From a virus: a stretch of DNA of 22,834 nucleotides. Positions 5,161 through 12,676 of this stretch are shown piece after piece; position 1 is the first letter of the stretch, and every line of letters starts with the position of its first letter. The position numbers were made by a program, and so were the translations under genes. Where the stretch lies: IMG/VR virus record IMGVR_UViG_3300046012_000591, positions 1 through 22,834 of that record; one strand, written 5' to 3'. The notes under the pieces were generated by a model. That model did not search any database. It was not told the DNA's origin and saw nothing but the letters and a program-made list of their open reading frames with translations.

Positions 5161-6312
5161 CTAGAAGTATTCGATGATGATGATTTTACCATCTCCTCCG
5201 TTTCCACCAGCTCCTGAGTTGGCTTGAGAATCCAGACCACCTCCTCCGCCTCCTCCACCCCCACCTGGTTGGGATCCATTACCTCCTGCACCACTAACTG
5301 AACCACTTTTTGTACCACCACCACCGCCCCCGCCAAGTCCACCACTCATCAATCCGCCTGTTGTCGCGGCTGAACTGCCATTACTACCACCGATAGTTCC
5401 TGTCTGTATTCCACCAGCTGCACCTGCAATCACCGTGGTTCCGGCTGGATTAATTTGAGCTCCTCCAGCTCCTCCGGCTCGTGCTGTAGATGTGTTTGCT
5501 CCTCCACCTCCACCACCTCCAGTTGATAGAGCGAATCCTCCAAAGGAAGTTTGTCCCCCAACGTCAGTTCCATTTGATCCAGTTGATAACTGACCACCCC
5601 CGCCTGCTCCCGGTGTTGCTACGTTTGGGCTATAAAAGAAAGTACCTTGAGCTGGCCTTGCAGATCCGCCGGCGATTCCACCACCAGTTGGAACTCCTCC
5701 TCCTCCAAAGTTTCCACCTATAGCAAGAATATTTCCTAATGTAGTGTTATTTCCAACGTTTCCAGGACGTCCATTAACTTCGTCTGATGTTTGAGGTGTT
5801 CCTCCTATTCCCCCTGTACCAATACTATATGCTAATCCACCGGAGAATAATGAAGCAGGTCCTGAAACATAAACTGACTGTCCTCCTCCTCCTCCTCCCC
5901 CTCCTCCGGCTGCTCCGTTAGAACCCTTATATCCGCTTCCTCCGCCGCCTCCGCTACCCCACAAGTAAGCTTCTACCCAAATAGTGTTGGCATTAATGTT
6001 CCACGTTCCTGATCCCGATGTATAAGTAGTGACAAGGGTAAATCCAGGAGCACCTACGGCATTAATCGTGATCGATCCGGCTGCGTTTGTGATAGAAACG
6101 TTTGTACCAGCTGTTAAAGTAGATGCTGTGGGATCATTACCTGTATTCCCAATGAGCAGCTGACCATTTGTTAATAGAGTACTAGTAATGCCGTTAGACG
6201 CAGCTCCAATTAGTGTAGCGTGTTGAGTGACAGTAACACCTGAGAAAGTTCCAGATCCATCGTATTTTACTAAACCAGCAGATGAAGCATTGATTGCATT
6301 ATTTGTGGGCAT
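5161..6312 (-). CDS. Poly-glycine-rich tail adhesin
   Basis: A 383-residue protein with two parts. Residues 1-88 (MPTNNAINASSAGLVKYDG... to AGSITINAVGA) are nearly the same as the N-terminus of the next upstream gene, presumably a shared attachment or trimerisation module. From about 108 (TIWVEAYLWGSGGGGGSG) to the end is a glycine-rich domain with many Gly runs of 5-10, closing with GKIIIIEYF. That pattern (a W-G-x-GGGGG entry, glycine runs, and a short hydrophobic beta-strand end) matches glycine-rich phage tail domains. It is reminiscent of the poly-glycine sandwich of T-even gp38 adhesins, where loops between Gly helices bind the receptor. GAGG precedes the ATG. It is the last gene of the minus-strand virion block, so a tip adhesin is plausible. 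The receptor is unknown. Confidence 0.7.
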   Translation of the reverse strand: MPTNNAINASSAGLVKYDGSGTFSGVTVTQHATLIGAASNGITSTLLTNGQLLIGNTGNDPTASTLTAGTNVSITNAAGSITINAVGAPGFTLVTTYTSGSGTWNINANTIWVEAYLWGSGGGGGSGYKGSNGAAGGGGGGGGGQSVYVSGPASLFSGGLAYSIGTGGIGGTPQTSDEVNGRPGNVGNNTTLGNILAIGGNFGGGGVPTGGGIAGGSARPAQGTFFYSPNVATPGAGGGGQLSTGSNGTDVGGQTSFGGFALSTGGGGGGGANTSTARAGGAGGAQINPAGTTVIAGAAGGIQTGTIGGSNGSSAATTGGLMSGGLGGGGGGGTKSGSVSGAGGNGSQPGGGGGGGGGGLDSQANSGAGGNGGDGKIIIIEYF

Positions 6313-6321
6313 AAAACCTCA

Positions 6322-6903
6322 TTAAGTTATGGTCCAAGATCCTATACATCCAGGGGTAGTCCACCAAGTTGCGCTAGTAGATCGGTATGTTAGTGTTATT
6401 GCATTTCCAATTGTTGCAGATACACAAGTACCGGCAGAAGCAGAAGCTGTGTTACCAAGCCTAATGACTTGTCCAGTGTTTCCTGTAATTGTCATCGTTG
6501 CAGCAGCTACAACAACGAATGCACATACGTCACCTTCCGAAGGAGAGGCAGGCAAAGTAGGAGTTGATGCAGCCGTAAGAAAATATCCATTATTGACTGC
6601 TGCTGTGAATGAACCAGAAGTGTCGCTCCATGTCATTCCTGCACCAACAGCATTGATCGTGATAGAACCAGCACCATTACTTATGGTAACCCCAGTCCCG
6701 GCAGTCAATGTAGCGGCGCTTGGGTCATTGCTTGTATTCCCAATGAGTAGTTGTCCGTTTGTTAGCAAAGTACTAGTGATTCCGTTAGAAGATGCACCAA
6801 TAAGAGCAGCATGTTGAGTCAGTGTTACACCTGCAAAAGTCCCCGCTCCGTCATACTTTACTAAACCAGCTGAAGTGATGTTGACTGCGTTATTAGTTGG
6901 CAT
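6322..6903 (-). CDS. Small tail adhesin/fibre protein sharing the adhesin N-module
   Basis: A 193-residue protein. Residues 1-88 repeat the N-terminal module of the neighbouring poly-glycine adhesin (MPTNN, SAGLVKYDG, GITSTLLTNGQLLIGNT, SITINAVGAG). The C-terminal part (MTWSDTSGSFTAAVNNGYFL onward) is a different beta domain. It follows the pattern GY...TLPASPSEGD...GQVIRLGN, similar in layout to the C-terminus of the next upstream gene. AGGAG lies 5 nt before the ATG; gaps to its neighbours are 7-9 nt. This looks like a virion-surface or fibre component. No enzymatic motif is visible. The two genes probably arose by duplication of the N-module followed by exchange of the C-terminal domain. 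Confidence 0.65.
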   Translation of the reverse strand: MPTNNAVNITSAGLVKYDGAGTFAGVTLTQHAALIGASSNGITSTLLTNGQLLIGNTSNDPSAATLTAGTGVTISNGAGSITINAVGAGMTWSDTSGSFTAAVNNGYFLTAASTPTLPASPSEGDVCAFVVVAAATMTITGNTGQVIRLGNTASASAGTCVSATIGNAITLTYRSTSATWWTTPGCIGSWTIT

Positions 6904-6910
6904 GTGACTC

Positions 6911-7741
6911 CTAAACTATTGCAAGGTTTCCTATAGAACTTAAAGCCTGAAACTCTGTATTCGCAGTCACACAAACGATTGTCATCGTATCTTTCACTTG
7001 TGTGGCTGTAACGCTACCTCCTACGCCGACTGTCGATGTCATATCCCCCAGCGTCACTGATTGGTTTGCATTCTGAGTGAGCGTCCACAAGTTCCCGTAT
7101 CCAGCAATCACAAATGTATCCCCGACTAAAGCAGATGCAGGAAGAACAAAAGTAACGACTACAGCACCCTTAGCAATATATCCATGGGCTGCGACAATGG
7201 AGTTAGGATTAGTAGCGCTTGTTACAGAACTCCATGTGAACCCAGCCGATCCGCTTGAGCTCACAAATCCGTTCGCGTCTACAGTAAAGTTGGCTGAGTT
7301 AAATGCAGCTAGACCAATCTTTGTGGCGTCCGTCGCTGCGATTGCCTGAGAAATTTGCACATTGGTGGTTAAAGTACTCCCAGCCCCAGAAGTAGAAACA
7401 GGAGTAGTACCCGCAGCGGATGTGCCACCGTATATGTTCCAGTTCCCTGCGGTAGGAGAGAGAGAACCACCAGATTGTCCAGTGATCGTGTTGGCATCAT
7501 TAGGAAAAATGCGCTGCCATACAGTGTTACCTGTTCCAGAAACCTTTAACCATAAAAAACCAGATACAGGATCATGAGAAAGAGAAGATGGGTTAGCGGC
7601 AATATTATTGTTTGGATCTCCGGTGTAGTTCACTCTTGAAACATCAGTGGGTGTAACTTGCATAAGTGCGACATCTTGTGCAGAAGATGATTGTAAACGT
7701 TCACCAGGGGCAAACATCACTTCATTGTCAAATCCTGACAT
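6911..7741 (-). CDS. Tail fibre-associated beta protein
   Basis: A 276-residue protein starting MSGFDNEVMFAPGERLQSSS, with AGAGG before the ATG. The N-terminal part (1-90; NPSSLSHDPVSGFLWLKVSG, VWQRIFPND) resembles the base segments found in many environmental phage fibre proteins. The C-terminal part (about 168-276) is a compact beta domain: FTWSSVTSA..., HGYIAKGAVVVTFVLPASA, VGDTFVIAGYGNLWTL, QNANQSVTLGDMTSTVG. It recurs in phage structural proteins and shares its layout with the C-terminus of the downstream 193-residue protein. The Ser/Thr/Ala/Gly-rich composition without Cys-rich or catalytic motifs suits a fibre. The exact place in the virion is unknown. Confidence 0.6.
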   Translation of the reverse strand: MSGFDNEVMFAPGERLQSSSAQDVALMQVTPTDVSRVNYTGDPNNNIAANPSSLSHDPVSGFLWLKVSGTGNTVWQRIFPNDANTITGQSGGSLSPTAGNWNIYGGTSAAGTTPVSTSGAGSTLTTNVQISQAIAATDATKIGLAAFNSANFTVDANGFVSSSGSAGFTWSSVTSATNPNSIVAAHGYIAKGAVVVTFVLPASALVGDTFVIAGYGNLWTLTQNANQSVTLGDMTSTVGVGGSVTATQVKDTMTIVCVTANTEFQALSSIGNLAIV

Positions 7742-7748
7742 GGTACCT

Positions 7749-8345
7749 CTAGATTTGTATGTATGTGCCCACAGCTTTATATGTGATTGTTTGTCCTGCT
7801 AAACCTGAAACTTGAAGAATTACACTGTTACCGGATGTGATTAAGGACGCAGTAGCAGATGCAGAAGGTAACGCAAGATCAATAAAAGAAGCATCTTGAT
7901 CAGTGTCTAGATAATGAGTTTCGATAACGGTAGCTGTAATTCCATCTGTTTTGCATGCCGCGAACATCGTATATCCTAGAGAGTCTCCTGATACTATGTT
8001 TCTTCCTACAATCTGAAACTGAATTTGGTATGCTGTAGGAACATTTGCCAATGCAAAAGTTATAATGTCGTTTGGTCCAACCCCAATATTAGTTGTCCCA
8101 CCAAAGAGTCGATTCGTCAGCAATACTAGTAAGTTTTCTCCACCGTTTGGGTCTGATTGTGTCGCTATGCCATTGTCATTACTGATTGGATCTGCATTAT
8201 CATTACCACCAACGACATTTAAAATATTTGCCACAGGAATAGAGATTCCATTAGCTGTGAAATCGGATTTGTAATCTGTTGTAAAAGAAGTCGGAACAGC
8301 AGGAGGAACTGGTCCACTAGTGAGATTTTTGATAATTTGGCTCAT
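7749..8345 (-). CDS. Predicted virion beta-sandwich protein, unknown function
   Basis: A 198-residue protein (MSQIIKNLTSGPVPPAVPTS...). Its stop is 7 nt from the next start, and its own ATG directly follows the TAG of the upstream gene with AAGG in front. The N-terminus contains VPTSFTTDYKSDFTANGISIPVANILNVVGG and a DNDNGIATQSDPNGGENLLV-like stretch, a pattern I associate with phage fibre or baseplate-periphery proteins. The C-terminal half (about 95-198) reads as alternating beta strands ending in ITYKAVGTYIQI. No catalytic motif. Context within the adhesin cluster suggests a tail-fibre or fibre-tip component; nothing more specific can be supported. Confidence 0.6.
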   Translation of the reverse strand: MSQIIKNLTSGPVPPAVPTSFTTDYKSDFTANGISIPVANILNVVGGNDNADPISNDNGIATQSDPNGGENLLVLLTNRLFGGTTNIGVGPNDIITFALANVPTAYQIQFQIVGRNIVSGDSLGYTMFAACKTDGITATVIETHYLDTDQDASFIDLALPSASATASLITSGNSVILQVSGLAGQTITYKAVGTYIQI

Positions 8346-8663
8346 CTAGTATGCCTTTATATAGGTATAAGAAATGGAAAAAGTTCCTGATGCGCCAGTT
8401 CCATAAAAAATCGTACCTATGGGAAATGCCTGTAGATCATTATCGAGTACTAGGGCCTCTCCAGCAGGAAAAGTCCTCCAGGTTTGACCTGGTAAGCTGC
8501 TCATTGTGATCGCAACCGGCACTGATCCTTGATTATCGAAGATGATTTTGCAAGGATTTCCAATGAGTGTACCGATTGTAACTTGAGATCCATTCATTAC
8601 AGCTGCAAGCTCGGGGGCTGGTAGCTGTAATTGAGGGACATTATTTACTAGGTTGAACGACAT
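8346..8663 (-). CDS. Small beta-rich virion protein, unknown function
   Basis: A 105-residue protein (MSFNLVNNVPQLQLPAPELA... to SISYTYIKAY). AGGAG lies 7 nt before the ATG, and the start overlaps the end of the upstream 71-residue gene by 23 nt, a sign of coupling. The sequence alternates strands and turns (GNPCKIIFDNQGSVPVAITM, WRTFPAGEALVLDND, GTIFYGTGASGTFSISYTYI). This suits a small single-domain beta sandwich such as a decoration, fibre-cap or stabilising protein. The DNQGSVPVAI segment with a following sugar-like or edge-strand loop recurs in small phage structural proteins. No specific function recognised. Confidence 0.6.
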   Translation of the reverse strand: MSFNLVNNVPQLQLPAPELAAVMNGSQVTIGTLIGNPCKIIFDNQGSVPVAITMSSLPGQTWRTFPAGEALVLDNDLQAFPIGTIFYGTGASGTFSISYTYIKAY

Positions 8664-8856
8664 CTGAAGACTCCTGTTTAGGCTCTTCTACTTCTATTTT
8701 AGCCTTGTCTTGAGCAGCCTTTTCGATATCGGCCACCATCTTGGCAAATTGAATCAACGCATCCTTTAGGTCTACGAGTGGTGAATCGGGAGCGCACATC
8801 AGGTGATAGGTGCGCTGTCCGATTTGATGCATCATAACTGTGATTTGACTGATCAT
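8641..8856 (-). CDS. Small helical protein in the fibre cluster
   Basis: A 71-residue protein starting MISQITVMMHQIGQRTYHLM, with AAAGGA about 5 nt before the ATG. The N-terminal half (HLMCAPDSPLVDLKDALIQFAKMVADIEK) is helical. The C-terminal third is a charged, Glu/Gln/Ser-rich tail. Its end overlaps the next gene by 23 nt in another frame. Short helical proteins between a large fibre gene and fibre-tip genes may be fibre-assembly factors, but nothing in the sequence proves this. Confidence 0.55.
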   Translation of the reverse strand: MISQITVMMHQIGQRTYHLMCAPDSPLVDLKDALIQFAKMVADIEKAAQDKAKIEVEEPKQESSDVVQPSK

Positions 8857-8864
8857 GAGTTCCT

Positions 8865-11243
8865 TTAGGTTTGTCTGAATATGATGTAAGAGAAGGAGCT
8901 CACATCGGCTGTTTGCGGACTCACAGGTGTTCCTAGGATCACGCTGGTTACTGTAAAGCTGGCTCCTGCACTGATGCTGTATGTCAACTCACCAAGTGTA
9001 ACCGAACCGTTCGTGGCGATTCTGCTTAGGAAAATCCTATCGTTAGCTGCGATGTTTGTATTCGCGATGGTGACAGTTCCAGATACAAGAACAGAAGTTC
9101 CGATGAAGTCCGTCGCAGCTCCACCGTTCAGGCTGATTTTTGTCGCTACAGACGTTAAGTTGACATCCCCTGTAAGGTTAATCGCTCCAGAACCGGATTG
9201 GATTGTGGTAGTGGATGTTGAATTTGTGGAACCGACTGTGACTGTGTTAGCTCCTGCACCATCACCAATATTGATTGTCTTTCCGCCTGTACTATGACCA
9301 ATGTTGATGGTTTGCGCTCCAGTTCCACCTGCAATCGTCATTGTGCCTGTGTTAGCTCCTGTTCCACCGAAGTTGATGGTTCCAGAAGTGGTGGATGGTG
9401 CAAAGGTGTATATGGAGGTTGAAGCTCCATCTAGTGAAAAGTTTCCTGTTCCAACTAGCATAGAGATTGAAGCAGCACCAGAAACTGTACCAATCGTTAA
9501 AACGTTTGCGACTGCTCCCGTTGCGATATTGACCGCCTTGGCGCTACCAGCACCACCAGCGATATTGACGGTTGTTGCTCCAGTACCAGCACCGATTGCC
9601 ACAATATTAGTACCAGATGAGCTTCCTAGGGTCATGGTCCCTGTTTGAGCAGTACCACCAATCGTGATTGTTCCCGTAGTTGTTGAAGCTCCTACAGAAT
9701 AAGTTGACGATGCTGCCCCGTCTAAGGAATAGTTTCCGGTTCCAACTCTTAAGGTTAAACTAGATGCTCCGTTTGCTGAACCAATAGACACAACGTTAGT
9801 GCCTGCGCCAGCTCCGATGTTAATAGTCTTACCGCCTGTGGAGTTGGCTATATTGACTGTTTGAGCTCCTGTTCCTGGGGCAACCGCAATCGTACCAGTC
9901 TGGGCCCCCGTACCTCCTACCGTGATCGTTCCGGTGGTCATTGCAGTACCCATGTTGATAGCTCCACCTGTCTGTACGACACCAAGGCTAAGCGTACCGG
10001 CACCAGCGCCATTCATGATTTTAACGGCGTTTGTTCCGCTGGATGATCCTAAGACAAGGTCTCCTGTCTGCGCGGTACCACCTATGGTAATTGTACCTGT
10101 GGTTGTGGATGCTCCTAAAGTGTATGTTGATCCTGTGACACCATCTAGAACATAATTTCCAGTGCCTACATGCTCTACAAGTCCAGTTGCTCCAGTTGTG
10201 TTACCAATGGTGATTGTCTTAGCAATCGATGTTCCAATGTTGATAGCACCCGTTCCTGAATCTATCGCAACTGCAGTCGTGCCCGTGACGTTACCTATGG
10301 ATACAGTATGAGCAATTGCATTCGTTCCTATATTGATTGATGATCCAGTACCACCATTGATAGAAACGCTAGTGGTTGCGGTGCTATTACCAATAGATAT
10401 AGCTCTGGTTCCGGCAGATCCAATGGTGATATCTTGGTTTACAGCATCATTTCCTATATCGATCGTATCTGAAGAACTGTTCAGCTGAAGGACTCCTCCA
10501 GAATCTAAAAGAAGATTGTCGGCGGAATCAATTGCAATATCTCCTGTGGATGTGGAGGTAATTCCAACACCTCCAGTTCCAGAGTTAATATCAACTGACG
10601 TTGCTCCCGTTACGTTTCCAATCGTAATTACCCTATCCGCTGCTGCTGTACCGATATTAACAGCTGCTGTGTCTACGTCCGTAGCTAAGTTTAGAGCGGT
10701 CCCAGCTGTCAAAATGGTTGCACTTCCACTTAGTGAAGCAAGTCCAGAAGCGGAAAGAGTTGTAAAATGACCAGCAGCAGGAGTCGTTCCTCCAGATGGA
10801 GGGGGCGATGCAAAAATGGTTGTGATATTTGCAGGAGTCAAAACAGTATTGGCACCTAATGGAATACCATATGGTGAAACCACATCGGCATTTGTCGCTA
10901 GATAAGAAATGCCTTTTGTAACCTGAGAAGCATCAGGAGCGCCTGCAATGGCTAAATTGTCTGCATAAAACTTCGTGGCGACCGGCTCATTGTTGTCTGT
11001 TAAAAGTACCGTTCCATAGGTCGTTGTAGTGGCTGGACTTCCACCAGAAGTATTCCAAACTCCTGCCCCAGTGGTTTCATAGATTTCAGGAGTACTTACG
11101 GAGTTGTCTTGCCAGCAAGTACCAGGAGGATAGATGTCTTGAGTTGTGGGAGCCCTCATTGCTGAAAGGAACTGAGGGTATACATACCCGTCAACGACGT
11201 TTGCAAAGTTTCCGCCCGACTGATTGAAAAGAGCTGAAGTCAT
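8865..11243 (-). CDS. Large beta-repeat tail fibre protein
   Basis: A 792-residue probable trimeric fibre. GGAGG lies 7 nt before the ATG. Residues 1-70 form a head or attachment region (GNFANVVDGYVYPQFLSAMR, PPGTCWQDNSVSTPEIYE). About 155-690 is a long array of short beta repeats of the form T-I-x-I-G-N-x-T-G-x-x-x-V, with Asn, Gly and Thr at fixed places, typical of beta-helical or beta-prism shafts. Within it a longer unit recurs with VGTGNYVLDG (359), VGTGNYSLDG (500) and VGTGNFSLDG (597), each followed by Tyr/Thr-rich strands and a TGTITIGGTAQTG-like strand. About 705-792 is a separate C-terminal domain (ANDRIFLSRIATNGSVTLGE, LTYSISAGASFTVTSV), as in fibre ends that trimerise or bind receptors. 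It is preceded by a 142-bp gap, one of the few in the block. Confidence 0.75.
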   Translation of the reverse strand: MTSALFNQSGGNFANVVDGYVYPQFLSAMRAPTTQDIYPPGTCWQDNSVSTPEIYETTGAGVWNTSGGSPATTTTYGTVLLTDNNEPVATKFYADNLAIAGAPDASQVTKGISYLATNADVVSPYGIPLGANTVLTPANITTIFASPPPSGGTTPAAGHFTTLSASGLASLSGSATILTAGTALNLATDVDTAAVNIGTAAADRVITIGNVTGATSVDINSGTGGVGITSTSTGDIAIDSADNLLLDSGGVLQLNSSSDTIDIGNDAVNQDITIGSAGTRAISIGNSTATTSVSINGGTGSSINIGTNAIAHTVSIGNVTGTTAVAIDSGTGAINIGTSIAKTITIGNTTGATGLVEHVGTGNYVLDGVTGSTYTLGASTTTGTITIGGTAQTGDLVLGSSSGTNAVKIMNGAGAGTLSLGVVQTGGAINMGTAMTTGTITVGGTGAQTGTIAVAPGTGAQTVNIANSTGGKTINIGAGAGTNVVSIGSANGASSLTLRVGTGNYSLDGAASSTYSVGASTTTGTITIGGTAQTGTMTLGSSSGTNIVAIGAGTGATTVNIAGGAGSAKAVNIATGAVANVLTIGTVSGAASISMLVGTGNFSLDGASTSIYTFAPSTTSGTINFGGTGANTGTMTIAGGTGAQTINIGHSTGGKTINIGDGAGANTVTVGSTNSTSTTTIQSGSGAINLTGDVNLTSVATKISLNGGAATDFIGTSVLVSGTVTIANTNIAANDRIFLSRIATNGSVTLGELTYSISAGASFTVTSVILGTPVSPQTADVSSFSYIIFRQT

Positions 11244-11385
11244 GAGAATGCCTCCGTAGAGTATTGTAGATGTGTCTGATTAGACAAATACTTCTACGAC
11301 GGCGAGCTCGTATAACAGCCTTAAGGTGCGACCTTACTTTTCGCTAAACTCATATTATATAATATTTTATTAAAATGCTAGGTAC
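11244..11385 (-). promoter_or_regulatory. Intergenic leader with hairpins and a TATAAT box before the fibre genes
   Basis: One of the few real gaps in the virion block. Reading the minus strand: an AT-rich segment with a perfect TATAAT (about 11354-11362; no good -35), then a hairpin GGT-CGC-ACC core with 6-bp arms (11322-11336). Next is a two-part hairpin: GTAGA/TCTAC outer (11266-11270, 11293-11297) and TGTCT/AGACA inner (11273-11277, 11282-11286). Last comes the GGAGG ribosome site. This could be a separate promoter and structured leader for fibre expression, or an attenuator. Confidence 0.4.
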
Positions 11386-12048
11386 TTATCTTATCTTTCT
11401 ATAGGGGAAGTTGCCTTGCTTGATATATTGGTTCATCGCAGCCCCTATGCTTGGATTTTTCCCTCTCCACCATTTACCGTATTGGTTATGACCAGTCGTG
11501 CGTGCAACAGCATTTCCCTTGATGAAGGCATTGAATATGTTCTCCGGTACTCCATCGTACTCGTACTCCGATCCTCCTTGAAAGCGCACGCGCATTTTTT
11601 TAGATTTTGGATCGAATGCCGCTCCCCATACATTGGAGCTTTGCAAGTCTGCATGTGGTATTCCATCGACGACGATAGGCTCTCCAGGCGGCATCATGCT
11701 ATTGAGCTGCTCGATCGTAGAATTCAATGCATGGGGATCGTTAAGAAGAGCAGACGTTCCAGGAGTGGGGAATGTGCGCAAATAGGAAATGAAGGCCTGT
11801 GGATCTTGACCTGATAGCACCCATAGAAGTTGAGCATCGTTTGATGGGCCGGTGGAAACAGGAGGCTGAACGGGCTCTCTTAGCTTATCTTCTTCTCTGA
11901 GTTCCTTTATCTTCGATGATACCTTTTGAACGAGTTGAATGAGCAAATCTTGAATAAATTCAGGGGGTTCTTCGCCAACATCTAATACTTGGCGCATTAT
12001 CCCCCTAATCTGGTCCTTGAATTGGTTTATACGTGCTTCATTCATCAT
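11386..12048 (-). CDS. Virion-cluster protein with a KTSC-like domain
   Basis: A 220-residue protein. Residues 1-65 are helical and charged (NEARINQFKDQIRGIMRQVL, LVQKVSSKIKELREEDKLRE). About 135-195 is a KTSC-like domain: SSNVWGAAFDPKSKKMRVRF, QGGSEYEYDGVPENIFNAFI, then an Ala/Gly turn and HNQYGKWWRGKN. It matches the family pattern of a short beta sheet with Y-x-Y-x-x-V-P and a following helix. KTSC domains are small and occur alone or joined to other domains; they are linked with lysyl-tRNA synthetase in one family and have no proven general activity. The start overlaps the upstream stop (ATGA). Position among probable internal virion proteins suggests a capsid-internal or ejected protein rather than a fibre. 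Confidence 0.65.
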   Translation of the reverse strand: MMNEARINQFKDQIRGIMRQVLDVGEEPPEFIQDLLIQLVQKVSSKIKELREEDKLREPVQPPVSTGPSNDAQLLWVLSGQDPQAFISYLRTFPTPGTSALLNDPHALNSTIEQLNSMMPPGEPIVVDGIPHADLQSSNVWGAAFDPKSKKMRVRFQGGSEYEYDGVPENIFNAFIKGNAVARTTGHNQYGKWWRGKNPSIGAAMNQYIKQGNFPYRKIR

Positions 12049-12674
12049 GAATTCAACATTTCTTTTATGGAATTAGATAATTGGCTCCATCTGTCACTAG
12101 ATTGTTGTGGTTGATTGGGCGTATTTTGCATGTTATTTCCGCCCTTCTGTGGCTGATTTCGGTTACTTCCATATATAGACTCTGCAATAGAAGACCAGGG
12201 GGCTTGGTGATCCTTTTCCATTTGCTCAATAGCTTTCTTAAAGCTTCCCTTTTTACCGCCCAGTTGAGCGAGAGCAGCTATTTGCAGAAGTGGTCTACCC
12301 GTTTTGAGCTCATTGACTATGTATTGATGTAGCTCAGGGGAATACTGCTCGACGATGTTTTTCTTGTCAGGTGCAGGAGCTTGCTTACTTTCATCAGGCT
12401 TCATGAGATCTTTCACGTAGTTCATTCCCTCTTTGATATCCAATCCTGCTTGTTGTCCTCTTTTCAGAAAGTCCGCAATCTGTGGACTTACTTTGCTTAG
12501 ACCTTTGAGTGCCAGGTCTACGGGCACGTGCCCGTTTAGAAAAGGCATGACACGTGAAGCTGCCGCCCCACCTGCAATAGAAGCTGCTGTGCCAACACCA
12601 CGCTTCAGATTGCCTCGGAACCTCTCGTCTCTTTCGATTTCAGCTTGATTAGCTTGCTCATCTGGTCGCATCAT
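12045..12674 (-). CDS. Probable internal virion/ejection-type protein
   Basis: A 209-residue protein. I start it at ATG 12674 (MMRPDEQANQAEIERDERF), with GAGG 5 nt upstream inside the end of the preceding gene; the frame can extend only to a TTG at 12692. After a charged N-terminus comes an Ala/Gly-rich segment (TAASIAGGAAASRVMPFLNG, about 31-50) that could insert into a membrane. Then come LALKGLSKVSPQIADFLKRG, the conserved-looking NIVEQYSPELHQYIVNELKTG (about 107-126) and KDHQAPWSSIAESIYG. The C-terminal 45 residues are Gln/Asn/Pro-rich. The combination resembles proteins found beside ejection or internal core proteins in many environmental podoviruses. No activity is known. Confidence 0.6.
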   Translation of the reverse strand: MMRPDEQANQAEIERDERFRGNLKRGVGTAASIAGGAAASRVMPFLNGHVPVDLALKGLSKVSPQIADFLKRGQQAGLDIKEGMNYVKDLMKPDESKQAPAPDKKNIVEQYSPELHQYIVNELKTGRPLLQIAALAQLGGKKGSFKKAIEQMEKDHQAPWSSIAESIYGSNRNQPQKGGNNMQNTPNQPQQSSDRWSQLSNSIKEMLNS

Positions 12675-12676
12675 GA

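Noticed and set aside
9200-10700. Repeated DNA segments resembling a repeat array
   Set aside because: They are not CRISPR: spacing is irregular, repeats are imperfect and they are in-frame coding repeats of the beta-fibre.
8974-10770. Several plus-strand frames opposite the large fibre gene
   Set aside because: They are Val/Pro/Ala-rich mirror frames created by the repetitive Gly/Thr/Ile codons of the fibre gene and have no ribosome sites.
11416-11814. 132-residue plus-strand frame over the KTSC-like gene
   Set aside because: The minus-strand gene has a recognisable domain and coupled overlaps with its neighbour.
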